Source: an uncultured Actinomycetes bacterium
GTDB lineage: Bacteria > Actinomycetota > Acidimicrobiia > Acidimicrobiales > Acidimicrobilacustridaceae
NCBI GenBank assembly: GCA_937927725.1
Contig: CALBSE010000067.1
Location: 1-33,389 of the forward strand
DNA length: 33,389 nucleotides
Reading direction: 5' to 3'
In this document: positions 16,390-23,309 of the stretch, one piece after another
How positions within the stretch are numbered: the first letter of the stretch is position 1
How the letters are laid out: each line of letters starts with the position of its first letter
The notes under the pieces: model-generated
Told to the model about the DNA's origin: nothing
Database searches by the model: none
The model's input: the letters and a program-made list of their open reading frames with translations, nothing else
Translations under genes and position numbers: made by a program

Positions 16390-16413
16390 GCGCACACCGG
16401 GTTCGGCGTGCGC
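16390..16413 (-). promoter_or_regulatory. Leader hairpin starting at the leader-peptide stop codon
   Basis: GCGCACGCC-GAACCC-GGTGTGCGC (16413-16390) gives a 9-bp stem with one G-U pair and 6-nt loop. Its 5' arm begins with the G of the leader TAG stop, so a ribosome stalled on the Ile/Val codons would cover it. This is the 1:2 (pause) hairpin expected in ribosome-mediated attenuation. Confidence 0.65.
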
Positions 16414-16463
16414 TAGCGAATGATCACGATGGAGCGCGAACGGCGTGGGCTCGGTGTGGACAT
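16413..16463 (-). CDS. Ile/Val leader peptide controlling leuB-ilvE-cimA
   Basis: A 16-residue open frame, MSTPSPRRSRSIVIIR, with codons ATC GTG ATC ATT just before CGC TAG. It is followed at once by a strong hairpin and then a terminator, and stands upstream of three branched-chain amino-acid genes. This is the arrangement of ribosome-mediated attenuation: shortage of charged tRNA-Ile or tRNA-Val would stall translation and prevent termination. TAGAGT at 16477-16472 lies 8 nt before the ATG, so the transcript may be leaderless or nearly so. An overlapping frame starting at 16470 runs 76 codons into leuB without such codons and is rejected. That the peptide is made is inferred. Confidence 0.75.
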   Translation of the reverse strand: MSTPSPRRSRSIVIIR

Positions 16464-16471
16464 GGCTCATG

Positions 16472-16477
16472 ACTCTA
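16472..16477 (-). promoter_or_regulatory. -10 box for the leuB-ilvE-cimA leader transcript
   Basis: TAGAGT fits TANNNT, 8 nt before the leader-peptide ATG. The spacing gives a start within 0-2 nt of that ATG. No -35 hexamer is convincing. Confidence 0.45.
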
Positions 16478-16523
16478 GCCCGACCCCCTTCCGGCGCCCT
16501 AGGCGAGTTCCGCAGGTGCCTTG

Positions 16524-16529
16524 TACGCT
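16524..16529 (+). promoter_or_regulatory. -10 box of a leaderless greA promoter
   Basis: TACGCT fits TANNNT and ends 6 nt before the greA ATG at 16536. GGCGAG lies directly before the ATG, too close for a good Shine-Dalgarno site. Confidence 0.45.
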
Positions 16530-16535
16530 GGCGAG

Positions 16536-17000
16536 ATGGCCGACGTCCACCAGTTCACCCAACAGACCCACGACCGGCTGAGCGCCGAACATGAGCAGCT
16601 CACCACCCACGGTCGGGTCGATATTGCCCGCAAGATCCAGGCCGCCCGCGAAATGGGCGATCTCTCCGAAAATGGCGACTACCACGCTGCCAAAGAGGAG
16701 CAGGGCAAGATGGAAGCCCGGATCCGCCAACTCGAGGCACTCCTCCTCGATGCCGAAATCGTCGAGGCCGCCGATGGCACCTCGGTCGTTGCCGGCGTGA
16801 TCGTCAGCATCCGCTACGAGGGCGACGACGAGGTCGAACGCCTCCTGGTCGGATCGGTCGAGGAACGGGGCGAGCTCGAAGTTCTCACACCTGGGTCACC
16901 TCTCGGTGTCGCCCTCATGGGCGCCAAGGTCGGCGACATCGTCGACTTCGAGGCTCCCGGTGGCGTCCTCAAGGTCGAGATTGTCGCCATCGAAGCCTGA
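16536..17000 (+). CDS. greA: Transcription elongation factor GreA
   Basis: A 154-residue factor that rescues backtracked RNA polymerase by stimulating transcript cleavage. The N-terminal coiled coil carries the acidic tip in GDLSENGDYHAAKEEQ (residues 41-56), with D42 and E45 in the catalytic positions. The C-terminal FKBP-like domain ends with SPLGVALMGAKVGDIVDFEAPGG. The length is standard. ATG 16536 is chosen over an in-frame TTG at 16521. The alpha/beta hydrolase gene begins 14 nt after its stop and may be cotranscribed. Confidence 0.95.
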   Translation: MADVHQFTQQTHDRLSAEHEQLTTHGRVDIARKIQAAREMGDLSENGDYHAAKEEQGKMEARIRQLEALLLDAEIVEAADGTSVVAGVIVSIRYEGDDEVERLLVGSVEERGELEVLTPGSPLGVALMGAKVGDIVDFEAPGGVLKVEIVAIEA

Positions 17001-17013
17001 CGGCTTCATTCAA

Positions 17014-17886
17014 ATGTCGCCTGCGCTTCCTGGGTCCACACCGTTCCTAACACCAGGCCTTCCCGAGGGTCGCTCGCTCGATCTACCTGGTCGCGGAACG
17101 ACATGGATTCGCGAAGCACCCGGCCCTCACGGCGCGCCCACCCTGCTGCTACTGCACGGGTGGACTGCGAATTCCGCGCTGAACTGGTTTGGCACGTACG
17201 AATCGCTGCAGCGCGAGTTCAACGTGATTGCGATGGATCATCGCGGCCACGGACAAGGCATCAGAAGTCGACGTCGATTCAAACTCGAAGACTGTGCCGA
17301 CGACGCAGCTGCGCTTCTTGAAGTTCTCGGCATCGAACGCGCAATCGCCGTCGGCTATTCGATGGGCGGACCAATCGCTCAGTTGCTCTGGCGACGCCAC
17401 CCCAAAATGATCGAAGGTCTCGTACTCTGCGCAACAGCTGCGAGATTTCGCGATCGTCGAGGAGAGCGTGCACTCAACGGAGTCGTGACCGGACTTTCCT
17501 TCGCTACAAGAGTGGCCCCGTCCTCGGTCAACCGTCGAGTTTCGGAACGAGTGCTCGTTTCCAAATACGACACGACCCCGTTAGGAAATTGGGCGCGAGA
17601 ACAAGCCCGTCAGAACGACCTGCGGATCATGCTCGAGGCTGGCCACGATGTCGCGTCCTACGACGCTCGCAACTGGATCGAAACCGTCGATGTGCCCACT
17701 GCAGTCGTTCTCACAACACGCGACGAAACCGTTCCTCCCCACCGCCAGCGTCAACTGGCAGACGCAATATCAGGCACAAACGTTTTCGAAGTCAGCGGTC
17801 GCCACGACATGTGCGCAACTCGTCCAGAACGATTCGCCGATGTGTTACTAACCGCCTGCCGAGATGTTGCCGCTCGACTCAGTTGA
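17014..17886 (+). CDS. Alpha/beta hydrolase
   Basis: A 290-residue hydrolase of the esterase/epoxide-hydrolase type fold. The oxyanion segment LLLLHGW is at 44-50, the nucleophile Ser116 in GYSMGG, the acid probably Asp in TTRDETVPP and the base His in SGRHDMC. There is a lid region of helices between about 140 and 215 and no signal peptide. It starts 14 nt after greA and overlaps the convergent esterase gene by 8 bp. The substrate is unknown; proline-iminopeptidase or lactonase activity are alternatives within the fold. Confidence 0.87.
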   Translation: MSPALPGSTPFLTPGLPEGRSLDLPGRGTTWIREAPGPHGAPTLLLLHGWTANSALNWFGTYESLQREFNVIAMDHRGHGQGIRSRRRFKLEDCADDAAALLEVLGIERAIAVGYSMGGPIAQLLWRRHPKMIEGLVLCATAARFRDRRGERALNGVVTGLSFATRVAPSSVNRRVSERVLVSKYDTTPLGNWAREQARQNDLRIMLEAGHDVASYDARNWIETVDVPTAVVLTTRDETVPPHRQRQLADAISGTNVFEVSGRHDMCATRPERFADVLLTACRDVAARLS

Positions 17887-18847
17887 ACCGGTTCATCCAA
17901 CGGTTGAACGCAGTCGCATTCAGTTCGAAGGTCACGTTGTGTGTGCTGTTTGCCAGATCTAGCCACGTGTTTGCTGATCCTGCCGACATCGCCCAAACGT
18001 CAGCAATTGGTAGCGCTTGACTTGAAGGCGGAACCAGCGCGTCGTTCACGCCGTAGCCGAGATACACCGGCGGAAGATCGTTGTCCCACATGTGAAGTGA
18101 CGCCCAAAACAACGGGCTGAACAGCAACGAACGCAACTCGGTACACGCGGGCATCGGCGTTGTCGTTCCACGCTTAAAACTCCCTCGGTTCGAACAATCG
18201 AGATAGTCCTCTACAAGTTGCTGACCATCGAGACCTGCGGGTGGTATCTGGCCATTGACATACGGGCGCAGATCGGAAGGTCCAACAAATGAGATCACAC
18301 CGTCAACGTTCGGACTCGTTGCCGCCAGATCAGCGGGAAGATTCGACTCAACGAAGACCCCCGGAGCGCTTCCCATCAATAAAGCGACGTTGCCTCCGGC
18401 CGACCCCCCGGCAGCGATAACGGGCTTGCCCTGCGCACCCCACTCGACTTCATGCACTTTCACCCACCGGATCGAACGGTCGGCATCGTCGTTCATTTCT
18501 TCAGCGGTTTCCTCGAGTGCGAGGCCGTAGTGAACAGACACCACCGCAAATCCGTGAGTGACCTGCGAGAGGATCAGTGCGTCGACGTCGTCTTCGTCGC
18601 CACAACACCATCCACCTGCATGAAAGAAAACGATCGTGCCTCGTGGAGTGCCGTCGGGCTGATAGATGTCGAGATGCTGATGACTCTCCGGACCGTACAG
18701 AACATTGTTACGAGTCGGAGCAACCGGCGTCGGCGCAGACGTTGAGAGTTTCTCTGCAGCGCCCAGATTGTTCTGGTTCACCAGACATCCGGCAAGCAGC
18801 ATCGATGCACCAAGAAGCGCGCCTCCGAAGATCAGAGGGAAGCGCAT
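17879..18847 (-). CDS. Lipoprotein alpha/beta hydrolase (carboxylesterase/BD-FAE-like)
   Basis: A 322-residue exported esterase. The signal peptide ends in lipobox LLAGC (Cys21), followed by a Ser/Thr/Pro linker. The hydrolase domain shows the oxyanion motif FFHAGGW, nucleophile motif GGSAGGN, acid in GYGVNDALVPP and a His in NSTHNVTF. The HGG-type oxyanion hole (here HAGG) and GGSAGG motif fit the hormone-sensitive-lipase/BD-FAE group acting on short-chain esters. ATG 18847 lies 5 nt after the ppx stop, so it is third in an ltbR-ppx-esterase operon. An in-frame TTG at 18859 is less likely. Confidence 0.85.
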   Translation of the reverse strand: MRFPLIFGGALLGASMLLAGCLVNQNNLGAAEKLSTSAPTPVAPTRNNVLYGPESHQHLDIYQPDGTPRGTIVFFHAGGWCCGDEDDVDALILSQVTHGFAVVSVHYGLALEETAEEMNDDADRSIRWVKVHEVEWGAQGKPVIAAGGSAGGNVALLMGSAPGVFVESNLPADLAATSPNVDGVISFVGPSDLRPYVNGQIPPAGLDGQQLVEDYLDCSNRGSFKRGTTTPMPACTELRSLLFSPLFWASLHMWDNDLPPVYLGYGVNDALVPPSSQALPIADVWAMSAGSANTWLDLANSTHNVTFELNATAFNRWMNRFN

Positions 18848-18852
18848 GACAC

Positions 18853-20424
18853 TCAACAACTAATCCGAACGCGTCGACCCAAGACATCTTCGAGAAGTCC
18901 CTTTCGGTCTTCGGCCGTTTGCACTTCAAGGTCGACGTCGAGTCCATCACGCGGCCTCACGACGACTACGACCTCGTCCTCTTCGTCTGCCACTGCAACA
19001 ACGATGCGCTCGACCCTGCCCTTATGGGAGCGATCAAGCGCAATTGCAACCCGAAGGAGACCAGCAAGAACTCGAACCCGAGCCTGGTCATCCGGCCAAA
19101 GGTGCGCGAACTCTGGGTGCTTCAGCTTTGGAGCGCTCTTGCGGTGATAGCGCGCAATCTGAGCAATGAGTTCAATCTCGTGGTCGGTAAAACCAGCGAG
19201 GCGATCAGAGTGCCGAATCACGTAATAGGAATGCTTGTGGTGCTCCGAATGCGAAACGGACAACCCCACATTGGCAAGAAGCGCACCAGCTTCAAGCAGT
19301 TCCCTCGAATCATCACCGAGTTCATGGAGTGAAGACGTTGCGTCGAAAAGATCGAGGGCAAAGCCAGCTGCTCGCATCGAGTGATTGACATCGTCATCCA
19401 TTGACTCGGCGAGATGAAGCACACTGCGCCGACGCAAATCGCGCAAGTGGTGAAGAGTCGCTCCGCGACGTCGAGAAAGCGCATCAAGAAGCACCCCCTC
19501 GCGCAGAGCGTTATCGGAAATCACAATTTCATCGATACCGAGTTCGTCAACGGCCTGTTCAAGGATGAGCGCTCCCGCGAGGATGATGTCGGCGCGACTG
19601 GGATCCATTCCGCGAAGTGCTCTTCGTTCTTCAACCGAACTCGCCGCAACCAGAGACTTCACAGCTCCCTTGATCTCTTCTCGGGACATCACAAAGTTGT
19701 TGAACGTCCGAGGAGTCGCGTCGCCGCGCTGCGCGTTGACAAGTGATGCCACCGTTTCGGCTGTTCCGGAAGAAGCAATCGCAACACCAAATCCGACCCG
19801 CTCCACATCACGCACCATCGGGGCAAGCACTGAACGAATGTGGCGACGACACGATTCAACCGCACCCGGATGCAAGCGTTCGCCTCGGAAGAAACGTCGG
19901 GTAAGGCGAATTGCTCCGAGTTTCAGACTTCCAGCAGCCAGCGTCTCACCTTGTTCGCCGACCAAGATCTCGGTACTGCCACCACCAATGTCAATAAGCA
20001 CCAGTCGCTGATCAAAAACGGGGACCGCCTGCAATACACCAATGTGAATGAGCCGGGCCTCTTCGACGCCAGCGATCACATCAACAACCACACCCGCTTC
20101 ATCGCGCGCGCGGTCAATGAAGACGTCAGCGTTCTCCGCTTCACGCACGGCACTCGTCGCAACGGCAACGACATCGGCATCGTGAATCGCAGCGATCTTC
20201 ACTAAACGCTTGAGCGCGAGCACCCCGCGATCAATCGCTTCTTCAGAGAGTTCTTTCATATCGCCCGAGCTGGAGCCCAGGCGTACCATTTCCTTCTCTC
20301 GGGCAATGACCTCGAATGCTGGCCCTACGAATTCACCGCCAACAGATACTTCACCCACACGAGCAACGACCATATGGAACGAGTTGGTTCCAATATCGAT
20401 TGCTGCGAGCGGACGTTCGGTCAT
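18853..20424 (-). CDS. ppx: Exopolyphosphatase / guanosine pentaphosphatase (Ppx/GppA)
   Basis: A 523-residue ASKHA-fold phosphatase. AAIDIGTNSFHMVV (7-20) is the first phosphate-binding loop, LIDIGGGSTEI the second, and IASSGTAET lies between. The C-terminal third has an HD-like helical domain containing HSEHHKHSYYVI and YHRKSAPK. It degrades polyphosphate from chain ends and/or converts pppGpp to ppGpp; the long form with an HD-like domain resembles E. coli Ppx/GppA rather than the short actinobacterial Ppx. Its ATG overlaps the stop of the IclR regulator gene (ATGA), so the two are translationally coupled. Confidence 0.92.
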   Translation of the reverse strand: MTERPLAAIDIGTNSFHMVVARVGEVSVGGEFVGPAFEVIAREKEMVRLGSSSGDMKELSEEAIDRGVLALKRLVKIAAIHDADVVAVATSAVREAENADVFIDRARDEAGVVVDVIAGVEEARLIHIGVLQAVPVFDQRLVLIDIGGGSTEILVGEQGETLAAGSLKLGAIRLTRRFFRGERLHPGAVESCRRHIRSVLAPMVRDVERVGFGVAIASSGTAETVASLVNAQRGDATPRTFNNFVMSREEIKGAVKSLVAASSVEERRALRGMDPSRADIILAGALILEQAVDELGIDEIVISDNALREGVLLDALSRRRGATLHHLRDLRRRSVLHLAESMDDDVNHSMRAAGFALDLFDATSSLHELGDDSRELLEAGALLANVGLSVSHSEHHKHSYYVIRHSDRLAGFTDHEIELIAQIARYHRKSAPKLKHPEFAHLWPDDQARVRVLAGLLRVAIALDRSHKGRVERIVVAVADEEDEVVVVVRPRDGLDVDLEVQTAEDRKGLLEDVLGRRVRISC

Positions 20425-21089
20425 GCGCCTGCGCCTCGAAGACCGGCGTTCACTTCGATCTGGCGGGCTGCGTTGACCACAAAGGCACCGTACCGCTTGC
20501 CCGGCTGCTTCGTGGTCCGCTCAATCGGACCTGAGACACTCACCGCAGCGACGATCCGGCCACCCGAATCACGAACGGGAGCAGAGACCGATGCAACACC
20601 GGCCTCGCGTTCGCCAACGCTTTGCACCCACTCCCCGATTTCTCCGGCACCTTCGGCAAGTACTCGCGCCGCAGACCCCGCCGAAAGCGGAAGTCGAGCG
20701 CCGAGCGGAACAATCGTTCGCAACCCATGAAGCGATTGCAGCGCAGCAATACACACCCGCTCGTCGCCATCGCGTACAAAGAGCTGAACACTTTCACCGG
20801 TGTCATCACGCAACGTCGCAAGCGGCACCGACGCTGCAGTTGCGAGCGGCCAGGTTTCTGCAGCGGCCTGTCCCAACGAAAGCAACCGGGTACCGAGCAT
20901 GAACCGACCATCAGTGTCACGACGCACGAGTCCATGCTGTTCAAGCGCCGTCGCAAGCCGATGTGCCGTCGCTCGGGGCAATCCGGTGACCACCACGAGT
21001 TCCGACAACGACCGAGGCTGAACCTCAAGGGCGGTAAGAACATCAATCGCCTTGTCGAGGACGCCGACACCGCCTACAGTGTTTCCCAC
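20421..21089 (-). CDS. ltbR: IclR-family regulator of leucine genes (LtbR/NdgR-like)
   Basis: A 222-residue IclR regulator. The winged helix-turn-helix is at about residues 10-60 (LSELVVVTGLPRATAHRLATALEQHGLV), and the effector domain follows from about 75, with APVRDSGGRIVAAVSVSGP near the C-terminus. It is divergent from leuCD with a 98-bp gap, the arrangement of LtbR in Corynebacterium, NdgR in Streptomyces and Rv2989 in Mycobacterium, which control leuCD. The GTG start at 21089 lies 6 nt after the -10 TAATCT, so the mRNA is predicted leaderless. A palindrome sits in its own promoter, suggesting autoregulation. The symbol rests on synteny plus family. Confidence 0.85.
   Translation of the reverse strand: MGNTVGGVGVLDKAIDVLTALEVQPRSLSELVVVTGLPRATAHRLATALEQHGLVRRDTDGRFMLGTRLLSLGQAAAETWPLATAASVPLATLRDDTGESVQLFVRDGDERVCIAALQSLHGLRTIVPLGARLPLSAGSAARVLAEGAGEIGEWVQSVGEREAGVASVSAPVRDSGGRIVAAVSVSGPIERTTKQPGKRYGAFVVNAARQIEVNAGLRGAGA
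21052..21080 (+). promoter_or_regulatory. Candidate leuCD promoter inside the 5' end of ltbR
   Basis: TTGTCG (21052-21057), 17 nt, TACAGT (21075-21080). Transcription would start near 21087, giving a 5' leader of about 100 nt before leuC. The palindrome at 21104-21120 would then lie about 17-33 nt downstream of the start, where a bound repressor could block the polymerase. Confidence 0.45.
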
Positions 21090-21095
21090 GGAGCA

Positions 21096-21124
21096 AGATT
21101 AGCGTCCCATTATGTGAGACACAA
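21096..21124 (-). promoter_or_regulatory. ltbR promoter, leaderless
   Basis: On the minus strand TTGTGT (21124-21119), exactly 17 nt, TAATCT (21101-21096), then 6 nt to the GTG start at 21089. Spacing and boxes both fit a sigma70-type actinobacterial promoter whose transcript begins at the start codon. Confidence 0.6.
21104..21120. promoter_or_regulatory. Probable IclR-type operator between ltbR and leuC
   Basis: GTCCCA-TTATG-TGAGAC is a 17-bp inverted repeat with 6-bp arms and one mismatch. It fills most of the spacer between the -35 and -10 boxes of ltbR and lies upstream of leuC. Its position and symmetry suit a dimeric IclR regulator; binding is inferred. Confidence 0.55.
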
Positions 21125-21187
21125 ACTGCACCGTCCTGGGCTCACGTCATCGTCGGCCCCGGTCCATCTCCCGAACAGGAGCAGCAC

Positions 21188-22591
21188 ATGGCCCCGAGAA
21201 CCCTCTCGCAGAAGCTTTGGGACGATCACATCGTGCATCGTGCCGATGGCGAACCCGATGTCCTCTACATCGACCTCCACCTCGTCCATGAGGTGACCTC
21301 ACCTCAGGCTTTCGATGGTCTCCGCATCAACGGGCGTGGCGTTCGTCGCCCCGAGCTCACCGTCGCGACCGAAGACCACAACGTTCCTACCTCCGATATC
21401 GATCAGCCCATCGCCGATCCCATCTCCCGCAAACAGGTCGACGTGTTGCGGGCCAACACCGCAGAGTTCGGCATTGTTGAACACGCGATGGGCACGCCCG
21501 GCCAAGGCATCGTGCATGTGATCGGGCCAGAACAAGGTCTGACCATGCCGGGCATGACCATCGTGTGCGGCGACAGCCATACCGCAACCCACGGCGCGTT
21601 CGGCGCATTGGCGTTCGGCATCGGTACTTCCGAGGTCGAACACGTCATGGCTACTCAGACGCTTCCGCAGCATCCTGCGTCGACGATGGCCGTCAACGTG
21701 AACGGTGCGCTGCCCGATGGCGTTACTGCCAAGGATCTCGTACTCGCCATCATCGGCCGTATCGGAACGGGCGGCGGCATCGGTTCCGTCATCGAATACC
21801 GCGGCGAAGCAATCCGGTCGTTGTCGATGGAAGGCCGCATGACCGTCTGCAACATGTCGATCGAAGCTGGCGCAAAGGCTGGCCTCATCGCTCCCGACGA
21901 AACAACCTTTGAGTACCTCAAGGGTCGCAAGTACGCCCCCACCGGCGCCGACTGGGACGCGGCGGTTGCGTACTGGCGCACACTCCCCACTGACGAAGGC
22001 GCAGTGTTCGACAAAGTTGTGGACATCGACGCAACGAAACTTCGTCCATTCGTTTCGTGGGGCACCAACCCTGGCCAAGTCATCGAACTCGATAGCAATG
22101 TGCCCGACCCCGCATCATTCGCCGATTCCTCGGAGAGCGACGCCGCCGCACGTGCACTCGAGTACATGGGCCTTACTGCAGGCACACCAATCAAGGACAT
22201 CCCCGTACAAACAGTGTTCATTGGTTCGTGCACAAACAGCCGTATCGAAGATCTCCGAGCTGCAGCAGCAGTTGCCGAAGGTCGTCAGGTTGCAGCCGGA
22301 GTTCGCGCCATGGTCGTTCCTGGATCGTTCGTCGTGAAGGGTCAAGCCGAAGCCGAAGGCCTCGACAAGATCTTCACTGCGGCTGGTTTCGATTGGCGCG
22401 AACCGGGTTGTTCGATGTGTCTTGCAATGAACCCCGACAAGTTGGCACCGGGCGAACGCTCGGCGTCGACCTCGAACCGCAACTTCGAAGGACGTCAGGG
22501 AAAGGGTGGCCGCACACACCTGGTCTCCCCCGCCGTCGCTGCAGCAACCGCCATCGCTGGAACCTTCGCCGATCCCCGCGATCTGGCCTGA
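21188..22591 (+). CDS. leuC: 3-isopropylmalate dehydratase, large subunit
   Basis: A 467-residue aconitase-family subunit that binds the [4Fe-4S] cluster through C348, C408 and C411 (SCTNSRIED and GCSMCLAMNPD). The N-terminal segment SQKLWDDHIVHR and the VCGDSHTATHGAFGALAFGIGTSEVEHVMATQTL block are typical. With LeuD it isomerises 2- to 3-isopropylmalate, and citramalate-derived intermediates if the CimA route operates. AGGAG lies 7 nt before the ATG. It is cotranscribed with leuD and divergent from the IclR regulator. Confidence 0.97.
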   Translation: MAPRTLSQKLWDDHIVHRADGEPDVLYIDLHLVHEVTSPQAFDGLRINGRGVRRPELTVATEDHNVPTSDIDQPIADPISRKQVDVLRANTAEFGIVEHAMGTPGQGIVHVIGPEQGLTMPGMTIVCGDSHTATHGAFGALAFGIGTSEVEHVMATQTLPQHPASTMAVNVNGALPDGVTAKDLVLAIIGRIGTGGGIGSVIEYRGEAIRSLSMEGRMTVCNMSIEAGAKAGLIAPDETTFEYLKGRKYAPTGADWDAAVAYWRTLPTDEGAVFDKVVDIDATKLRPFVSWGTNPGQVIELDSNVPDPASFADSSESDAAARALEYMGLTAGTPIKDIPVQTVFIGSCTNSRIEDLRAAAAVAEGRQVAAGVRAMVVPGSFVVKGQAEAEGLDKIFTAAGFDWREPGCSMCLAMNPDKLAPGERSASTSNRNFEGRQGKGGRTHLVSPAVAAATAIAGTFADPRDLA

Positions 22592-22607
22592 AAGAACTGA
22601 GAGAACA

Positions 22608-23204
22608 ATGGAACCAGTCATCACCATCGGCGGAACCGCACTCCCACTCGACCGATCCGACGTCGACACCGATCAGATCATCCCCAGCGATTGGCTCAAG
22701 CGCGTTGAGCGCACCGGCTTCGGCCAGGGTCTCTTCTCTGAATGGCGTGAAGATCCGGAATTCGTCATGAACCTTCCGCAGTTCGGCGAAGCATGCATCC
22801 TTGTCGCCGGCGCCAACTTCGGCGTGGGTTCCTCTCGCGAACATGCGGTTTGGTCGATCATGGATTACGGATTCAAAGCTGTCATCGCTCCCCGATTCGG
22901 CGACATCTTCCGCAACAACTCTGCGAAGAACGGACTTGTGCCGGTTGTGCTCCCCGCCGACGTGAGCGAGCGCATCCTTCGTGCCGTCGAGGCCGAACCC
23001 ACGACGCAGATCACCATCGACATCGCCACCAAGCGAGTTCTGGTGCCTTCGCTCGACATCGACATCGAGTTCCCGCTCGATGACTCCACTCAGGATCGAT
23101 TCCTGAATGGGCTCGACGATATCGGTATCACTCTGCAGCACGTCGATGCGATCACTGCGTTCGAAGCCACTCGACCAGCTTGGATGCCGGCAACGAATCG
23201 CTGA
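22608..23204 (+). CDS. leuD: 3-isopropylmalate dehydratase, small subunit
   Basis: A 198-residue swivel-domain subunit. It shows the substrate-side DVDTDQIIPSDWLKR near residue 20, ANFGVGSSREHAVW near residue 70 and FGDIFRNNSAKNGLVPV near 105. The length is standard. The ATG at 22608 follows leuC by 16 nt with GAGAG upstream, so the subunits are made from one mRNA. A long inverted-repeat terminator lies 46 nt after its stop. Confidence 0.96.
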   Translation: MEPVITIGGTALPLDRSDVDTDQIIPSDWLKRVERTGFGQGLFSEWREDPEFVMNLPQFGEACILVAGANFGVGSSREHAVWSIMDYGFKAVIAPRFGDIFRNNSAKNGLVPVVLPADVSERILRAVEAEPTTQITIDIATKRVLVPSLDIDIEFPLDDSTQDRFLNGLDDIGITLQHVDAITAFEATRPAWMPATNR

Positions 23205-23250
23205 TGTTCGTTTGCGTCGCTACGAGCGACGACGAGCAACATTGAAACGG

Positions 23251-23289
23251 AAGGAAGGGCCGGCCAAAACGGCCGGCCCTTCCTTTTCC
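23251..23289. terminator. Strong bidirectional terminator after leuD
   Basis: A perfect 15-bp stem, arms 23251-23265 and 23271-23285 (AAGGAAGGGCCGGCC and its complement), loop AAAAC. A short T-rich run follows on the plus strand, and the stem starts with AAGGAA so the reverse strand also ends in T's. It separates leuCD from the convergent lipoprotein gene. Confidence 0.9.
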
Positions 23290-23309
23290 AAACCTTCCGT
23301 TAGCGGCGG

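Noticed and set aside
16240..16470. 76-codon frame beginning at the ATG just before the Ile/Val leader peptide
   Set aside because: It runs through both leader hairpins into leuB, lies only 1 nt after the -10 box and has no Ile/Val run; the 16-residue frame fits the attenuator far better.
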